From Cryptomeria japonica (lineage: Eukaryota > Streptophyta > Pinopsida > Cupressales > Cupressaceae): 64,000 nucleotides of DNA. The stretch is taken from contig NC_081410.1 of NCBI RefSeq assembly GCF_030272615.1, positions 227,948,915-228,012,914 of the forward strand. Reading direction: 5' to 3'. The position numbers and the translations under genes were made by a program. How positions within the stretch are numbered: position 1 is the first letter of the stretch; every line of letters starts with the position of its first letter. The notes under the pieces were generated by a model. It searched no databases and was not told the DNA's origin. It was given only the letters and a program-made list of their open reading frames with translations. Positions 57,991 to 64,000 of this stretch are shown here, piece after piece.

Positions 57991-59346
57991 AAACTTTGTA
58001 GGATCAACCTGCATCCCCAACCATAGACTCTGAAGTTGTCGGTCTCTAACTAGCAGTCTGATGTGATCTCTATGGATAATGTGCAGCTATGTGGCCATAT
58101 TGACCATAGGAGAAACAAGCTCCCTTTTCGGGTCCTCTACCTCTAACCAACCCACTGGACTGTTGGAAAATACCCCTGCTAGGGGCTTGAGAAGCACTCT
58201 GTGAGGACTGTCCCGGAAAACTCTGTCTAGCCCGCTGCCAGTTCCCGTCCTTCCTAAACTAAGGATTTCCCCCACACTAACCCTAAAACTGCTTCGGCCT
58301 AGATTGAAATTTTTGCTGCTGTTGCTACTGACCACCCTTGGCGGGTGTCTGAAAACTCCTATATAGTACAACAACCTAAGATTGACTACCTCTAGTCCCA
58401 GATCCACCAAAAGGTGCATTGCCAATCTGAACCCTTGGCTGACCACCATGTGCACAGGAAATATTCTTCTCTACTAGCTTTCACCACGGCTAACTCGATA
58501 GATGTAGGCTCAAATAATCATACTCCCCCACTGATGTGTTCATTCAGACCTCTCATGAAATTTTGTACCAACATCGCCTCATCATTACCAATACCGACAT
58601 ACTATTTGAGCAAATAGAATTTGTGCTTATACTAGTTTACAGTCATGCCCAACTGGCGCAACTCATGAAATTCATCTATGCGGCGTTGTCTCCACTACAC
58701 TGAATGGAATTAAGCCTCGAACCTCTCTAAAAATAACTCGCATGATACTGTACCAATATCCACATTGATCCTTTGCTCCTCTAATCTCCACCAAGTAGAA
58801 GAAAAATCCCTGAGATGCATAATGGCTCATCTCGCCTTGGTATTACTACCATATGGATGCATGGAAAAAGACCTATCCAAATATATGAGCCAGGTCTTAG
58901 CCTCAAGTCTACTGCCAGAACCATCAAAAATAGGAGGACAGGATCTTAGAAAATCCCTCATATGACCAATGGCTACTGCCTCCTTGTCAATTGTAAACTC
59001 TCTCCTCCTAGGAGACCTCTCTCTCTCTCTCCACATGATCCTGAAGGTGTGATTCCCCGAATTGCATATTGCCCTACTGCTCAGCCTGAGGTTTAGGACC
59101 TAGTCAAGCCAAAACCTCCTAGAACATCTGTTGCAGCTCCTCCCTTTCAGGGACCTACTAAATAGTATGTTGCTCGCTGTGCTGACTAGCTTCCCTATGC
59201 TCACTTTAGTGAATAGACTAAATTTACTCAACACTCTCATGCGTAGGCTAAGGTGGACTCTGATGGCCTGCACTACAACCATGATCCCTACCTCTACCAT
59301 GATCACGATCATGACCGCGACCATGACCTTTACCTTTCTTAGCCAT
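57991..59346 (-). pseudogene. Chromovirus Gag
   Basis: Starts MAKKGKGHGRGHDRDHGRGR at 59346. Gag core: FLRSCPPIFDGSGSRLEAKT, LDRSFSMHPYGSNTKARWAI, WWRLEEQRINVDIGTVSCEL, FYLLK...GIGNDEAMLVQN, FMRGLNEHISGGV. Gln-rich and Ser-rich stretches follow, and a zinc knuckle ACFSYGQYGHIAAHYP in which the second and last Cys read Tyr. More than ten stops, most explicable as Gln, Arg or Trp codons hit by a transition. Confidence 0.82.
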
Positions 59347-59486
59347 AATCTTAACAATCAACACAAGAACAAAAGTTTAGATCTACAACAAGGATACTAA
59401 CAAGGAAGACACATGCACTAAGACTTAGTAATATGTCTAGTTAGATGGGATCAATTAAAAACAGAGTACCCAGTGTTGAAACTTGG

Positions 59487-59498
59487 GCTTTGATACCA
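59487..59498 (-). other. Chromovirus primer-binding site (tRNA-iMet)
   Basis: On the - strand TGGTATCAAAGC, two bases from the LTR end GGGCGTTACA. Confidence 0.82.
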
Positions 59499-59500
59499 AT

Positions 59501-59962
59501 TGTAACGCCCTGCCAGGAAACCCCGAAGGGATTAAACTAAAACACTTGACAAGAGTGTATATAATTTTAAAAAAAAAAATTAACAAGTTAAATGATGCAT
59601 TAAGTTATCATTACATTTAAGTTTCACAACAGAAGACTTAACTTAACTCCTAAAGGGTTTCCCAACATGGTTTACATGATTTAAACTATACATATCTTAA
59701 CATTAACTAATCCAATTAAGATGATTTAATCATAATGACATAATTACACTTAAACAATCATTAATTCATTCAATAGTATGAGATATTATTAACATGTCTA
59801 AGTTCCATTCATGATGGTTCTTTCCATTAGATTTCATCATAAATACTAATAAAAGATATATATTTATCCATTTAATTTTCATCCAAATATTTCTTTTGCA
59901 TCACATGATTGAAATAATATTACATTGCACTAAATCATCGAGTCTCATAAGAACATATAATG
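59501..59962 (-). repeat. Chromovirus 5' LTR, truncated by the next insertion
   Basis: Aligns with 41073-41532 (TGTAANGCCCTGCCANGAAA, TTAACAAGTTAAATGATGC, TCTCATAAGAACATATAAT). It then changes to unrelated sequence starting TGATAGGACC. Confidence 0.82.
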
Positions 59963-61119
59963 TGATAGGACCTAAAATTATGTTATGCAAATTTTTGGTC
60001 ACTTGGTATTTTTTGTTCATCTCTAATTATTTTGGCTCTCTATTTTGTGTCTTGTGCTTGGGTTTAGGGTTTTTTTGCATCTTGGGTTAAACCTTTGTTT
60101 AAGTCCTTGATTTGTTCTAATTATGCGTTACCTTTTTCCACTTAAAGCTAAGGGTTATATTGTCGTCAGCGGGGCTGTTTCTATATCCTAAGATGTATGA
60201 ACCTATTGTCTTATGTAGGTCCCTTTTATTTTTCTAATGGGCGTGCTATATTTTCCCCAAGTCCGAACCTTATGTTTGTTCATGTCGGTCACATTATTCT
60301 AAAGGTCAAATTACTAAAGATTCATAAATCTACATGTGCATTAAATGGACGGTGATGTTGTAATCATAGTTAAAAAGACGCTCGATGGTTAAGCGGCTAA
60401 GTTTGACGATCATCATGGCATAAAAATAACATCTGAGCAGATCAGATGGTCCTCATGACCTCGTGGTCGAAGTTACAAGGAGGAAAATTATCGTGGCATC
60501 ACGAGATGATGCCACGTGTCCTGGACCGGCCCAGGTGAGTTGATGATGCGATAGGGGTAAGTTGGATGTGCTACGTCATGCCTCTCGAGGGCCCACTTGC
60601 CACATTGGAGGGTCAATGTCAGATTGACTATTTTGGTTCATGAGATTTTCTAGCGTGAAAGATGATTGATGGTCGGGTTTTAAACTTTTTTCAAATACAA
60701 GTTAGAGTCGTTTCTTTACTCGCGTGAATAGTTATGGCAGATATGACAACGACTCTTCATTCCAGAAGGCAATTAAATGTTTTTCTCAGCTATTTTGAGT
60801 CGCCAAAGTATTTAGAAGAGATTGAAGAGTGCTTCCAGAGCCGAGGGAGATTTCGACAACTTCTCGCAGTATGAAATTAGGGTTTTCTAGTGTAATCAAA
60901 GTAGTACGTTCATCTGAGCTTTTTCATCCATTTTGAAGAAATTGATGTTGTTAATTATGCAAAAAGTTGTAGGAAAAGAGTTTTAATTGTTCTAGGGTTA
61001 GAAGCTAAATAGATAAAGGTGAAATTTTCTTGAATTATTGTTGCAATTTAAAATTTTGTGTTAGCTCTAGTCTTTTCCTTCACAATTTGAAGCTATAGTA
61101 GAAAGCCCTAGTTCAAAAG
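59963..61119 (+). other. Leader or LTR of a further insertion, promoter-like
   Basis: Starts TGATAGGACCTAAAATT inside the chromovirus LTR and runs to the ATG at 61120. It is less AT-rich than its neighbours. It holds a perfect inverted repeat (60492-60516) whose right arm overlaps a G-box/ABRE-like CCACGTGTC. No tRNA primer site or LTR end is recognisable, so whether this is an LTR or the 5' region of another kind of element is open. The rest of the element is outside the window. Confidence 0.4.
60492..60516. repeat. Perfect 10-bp inverted repeat overlapping a G-box
   Basis: CGTGGCATCA, loop CGAGA, TGATGCCACG. The right arm continues into CACGTG (60513-60518), the core of plant G-box/ABRE elements. 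Confidence 0.7.
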
Positions 61120-64000
61120 ATGGCACCCCATAGAAATCACTCAGGACAGACAAAATACCTGAAGAGAAATCTTTATGACAATTTCTTAGACCAATTAAAT
61201 CTTCAACGAATGATAGGTATCAACAACAAAGATTAGTTCATGGTAAAACCCTAGATAAAGGGTTAATTGATGAAGCATATTACTTAACAGATGCTAAAGT
61301 ACCAATGACTGGGGTAGAGGTGTTCAAATTATGGTATGGACAGAGAAATTTGCATTCCCCCCTTTCAAATACCTGACAATATGATTTTGGCAAAGTGGAT
61401 GTCGACCTTCTTAAGGCTATTGCATATAGATATGACCCTATTTCGAGGGTTGTGAGAGGAAATGAGGGAGAAGTTTTGTTATCAATCAAGAGAGAATATT
61501 TCCAAGAGATATTTGACTTGTATGAACCCTCTGCTACTTTGGTACAAATAAATTTGGATGAGATAAAAGAAGACTATTATGAAATGAAGGGTTTCATCAG
61601 GAAGAACATTCTTCCAGCTCATTTGGAGAAAGCAGGAATGACAACATACCACATTGGTTCCAGTTCACAGGAGCCTTTTCCCATTGGTGCCTTTGCTCCC
61701 TATCTTCAGGCTACCTTTTTCTCTTTGTGTTAGATTAGGTTTTCATCCTATTAAGGTTATTCCACTTGACTATATGCATATGGTGATATAGACTCAACAT
61801 CCAGACTTTATAGTAGTTTTTTATTTCACCCCATACCTTGAAGGAAAGATTCATGTAGGGTTGCAGGATATCAAGAATGGCGTTCTTGGCACTCATTTCT
61901 ACTGGTATTTCCTGCTCATAAACATGTTCCTGTATAGGAACACAACTTATTTTGAAGGCACTATGAATCTCAGAAGAACAATTAACAATGATGAGGTTCC
62001 AGTGTAGCTGTGGAGCACATATATGACTTGGGATAGGCAGGAGGCTAGTTTTGTAAGGTTTGACAACAATTTTGCTTCCAGGTTAAGGCAAAGACTAATA
62101 GTAAACCCACCAAGGATTTTAGTACAGCTGCATGATTTTATAAGGCCTAAGGAAAGGTTTCCACTTCTGAGAATAAAGCATAATTGGGGGGATATCATCC
62201 CTTATCCTATCAGTATGGTAATAAGAGTTTATGGTTTCCCTGGTGAGCCACATGTATTACCTTTCAATGTCCCTTTGATAGTGCATTTTGCAGAAGTAAT
62301 CTGGAAAATAGGTTGCATACATGACATAGAGTTGAAGGGGAAAGGCAAGGGAACCATCTTTCCTGATTACACTGTTATCCCATATTTTGTGATTATCAAA
62401 GGTGGATATGTGCATTTTGACATCCCATATTTTGTGATTATCAAAGGCGGATATGTGCATTTTGACAAACTCTTTGCACCATATCATTTAGGAGTCAACT
62501 CGGCTAGACACAGTGATCTTGAAGGGTTTTACAATATATTCAGGACAAGAATTAAAGGAGGCCCATTGCCCCATGATCACAATTTCCCTGAAGACATAAT
62601 AAGGAATGAATTTGATTTTATGATTCATGATTGGAGGAAGGAGAAATGCATAGTTTTGAGAAAGCTATGGCCTACCATGCAGGAAATGGATCCAAACTAT
62701 GATCCATTGAGAAGATTTGTTCCATTCTCTGCTAAAATGGAATTTGTGACGAATCATTTTGATGAGTTAATTCAAGCACTAAAGGAGAAGATGGCCAAAC
62801 TTGAAGAAATCCATGGCCCACAGGTGGAAGGAATAAATGTACAAAAGCCTACTCCCATAACACCAAAATAGGTAGCCTTAATTCATCAGATGAGAATGAG
62901 ACCACCATGCCCACATATTCCTCCACCTCAAAGAATAGATGGTTTGGAAGAGCACATATCCACATATGAGCCTTCGCAAAAGAGGGTGAGAGAAGAAACA
63001 AGGAGTGAAGAAGAAAGCAGAGTTGATAGTGAAAAGTTGGTGAGGAGAAAGGGTAAGAGAATAATGAGGAAAGAGACACATTTGAAGGTACAAGTAAAAA
63101 CTTTTAAAGGGGTCAAGATCATTGATCTTGAAGATTCAGACAAAAAACCCTTACCACCATGTGTGCCCTTTTTACCTCCAAGGGAGGAGGAAGAACAAGC
63201 AATGGAACAACACATGAAAGAACAACAAGAAGAGGATTTGTTCTAGTGACATATGCTGATATGCAGATTGGTGTCCCTCATATGCCACCAACATTAGAAT
63301 TGTACCTCACTCCTTGAGATATTCAAGGAAGAGCCTTTAGAGATGCAAGAAAGGAGGCATGTGATAAATTTATTGAGGATGAGGCTTTTGTGACAAGTCC
63401 ATCCTTCTTGCAGTTGGTATGGAAGATGAAGATAGTGAGTACAAAAGGAGAAGTGTTGAGAAAAATGCCCATAGGCTAGATAGGTCTGATCAAGAAAATC
63501 AGGAAGAGATCAAGAATGAAATGATGGATTAATTCAAAAGAATCACTCCAGATGAAGGCATAACCATTGTAAATCAGGTTAGAGATTTAATCCTATCAGA
63601 ATGGGATATAACAGATGCAGTAGCCTTTGATGCAATTAGGAAGTAAAAAGAACAAAAGCTCAATTGAGAAGAACCAACAAGGTTGGCATTGAAATGATCA
63701 AAGTTTGTGGATGATTATGCAACCTTGGCAATATGGGCTCTAGAGCAAGGGCCTAGAAGGCTTGATATCAGTGCCATAAATCCCAATTTGAGGGGAATCA
63801 TTATTTTAAAGAGAGCCTCCGATACATTGAATGTTGAGGCCTCGAAGTTAACTGTTGATGTGGCCAAGTTGGCCCATGAGACTATCAAGAGGGAGGCTAT
63901 GGAAAAAGAGGAACTTTTGAGGAAATGTGAAAAGCTCTTCAACGGTTATAATACAGCTCAACAAAAATGTGTGGAATTGCAAGCCAGAGTTCAACTTCTG
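61120..64000 (+). pseudogene. Unrecognised transposon-associated protein, globular N-terminus with helical C-terminus
   Basis: The ATG at 61120 (MAPHRNHSGQTKYLKRNLYD) precedes a decayed gene at least 950 codons long. Ordered part: VPMTGVEVFKLWYGQRNLHS, FGKVDVDLLKAIAYRYDPIS, EVLLSIKREYFQEIFDLYEP, then FRPKERFPLLRIKHNWGDI-like sequence to about 62870. A Lys/Arg/Glu-rich part follows (KRVREETRSEEESRVDSEKL; 62890-63246). The C-terminus is predicted helical (ASKLTVDVAKLAHETIKREA, EKEELLRKCEKLF) and runs off the window. Frameshifts lie near 61250 and 61735, with stops near 61790, 62008, 62869 and 63244. I know no function. The layout (folded domain, charged linker, coiled coil) resembles that of the PMD accessory gene and LINE-B ORF3. 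Confidence 0.5.
62377..62466 (+). repeat. 45-bp tandem duplication in the 61-64 kb gene
   Basis: Two adjacent 45-bp copies (62377-62421 and 62422-62466) differ at one base (GGTGGA/GGCGGA). They add 15 residues (IPYFVIIKGGYVHFD twice) without changing frame. Confidence 0.95.

Larger units (their letters stand above)
41073..59962 (-). mobile_element. Chromovirus (Tekay-like Ty3/gypsy) split by copia-2 and copia-3
   Basis: The left (3') LTR is 41073-44638. The right (5') LTR begins at 59501 with TGTAACGCCC and matches the left one (TGTAATGCCC) until it stops near 59962. Gag, protease and RT lie at 59346-56448, and the integrase C-terminus with a chromodomain at 45541-44673, all on the - strand. 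The chromodomain and the very long LTR fit the Tekay/Del group. The middle of pol (RNase H remainder, first half of integrase) is missing. It inserted into LINE-A at 41072. Confidence 0.82.

Noticed and set aside
1-64000. Host protein-coding or tRNA/rRNA genes
   Set aside because: Every supported coding stretch belongs to a transposable element or its accessory gene; I found no tRNA cloverleaf or rRNA-like block, though short or highly diverged ones could be missed by eye.

Overview
This is plant nuclear DNA made entirely of nested, decayed transposable elements. I find no intact host gene, tRNA, rRNA or bacterial-type feature. The density of old gypsy, copia and LINE copies, the long LTRs and the large Tat-type element suggest a big repeat-rich genome. 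A gymnosperm/conifer is my best guess, but that is inference only.

Layout. (1) 1-19372, + strand: a Tat-lineage Ty3/gypsy element whose 5' part lies outside the window (protease, G-patch linker, RT, RNase H, second RNase H, integrase, long 3' internal region, PPT, 1161-bp 3' LTR with TGTAG/CTACA ends). Its 3' internal region carries an antisense plant-mobile-domain (PMD) accessory gene with a visible intron and its own TATA box. A 7.8-kb LINE (6351-14124) with an 11-bp target-site duplication sits in the same region. (2) 19373-22890, +: a second gypsy element, with the Tat element inserted in its gag. (3) 23230-24624 and 39684-41072, -: LINE-A, split by copia-1 (24625-39683, +). The 5' LTR of copia-1 is itself split by LINE-B (25308-33291, -), flanked by the 10-bp duplication AACAAAGACC. 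LINE-B carries a third reading frame downstream of RNase H. (4) 41073-59962, -: a chromodomain gypsy element (chromovirus, Tekay-like) with a 3.57-kb 3' LTR. Its integrase is interrupted by copia-2 (45542-52422, +). The 3' LTR of copia-2 is interrupted by copia-3 (52423-56447, -), a gag-RNase H deletion derivative. A later deletion fused the copia-3 5' LTR to the chromovirus RNase H region. (5) 59963-64000, +: the start of another insertion, with a promoter-like leader and a long decayed gene for an unrecognised protein.

How the parts relate. The elements document successive insertions rather than a working pathway. Most coding regions have stops and frameshifts; many stops look like CAG/CAA/CGA to TAG/TAA/TGA changes, as expected of methylcytosine deamination. 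The most interesting content is accessory: the antisense PMD gene, the LINE-B ORF3 and the 61-64 kb gene all have a globular N-terminal part, a charged or low-complexity middle and a helical or coiled-coil C-terminal part. All three copia LTR families also share one R/U5 module (a GTGG...CCAC hairpin followed by a TTCACCCCCC tract).
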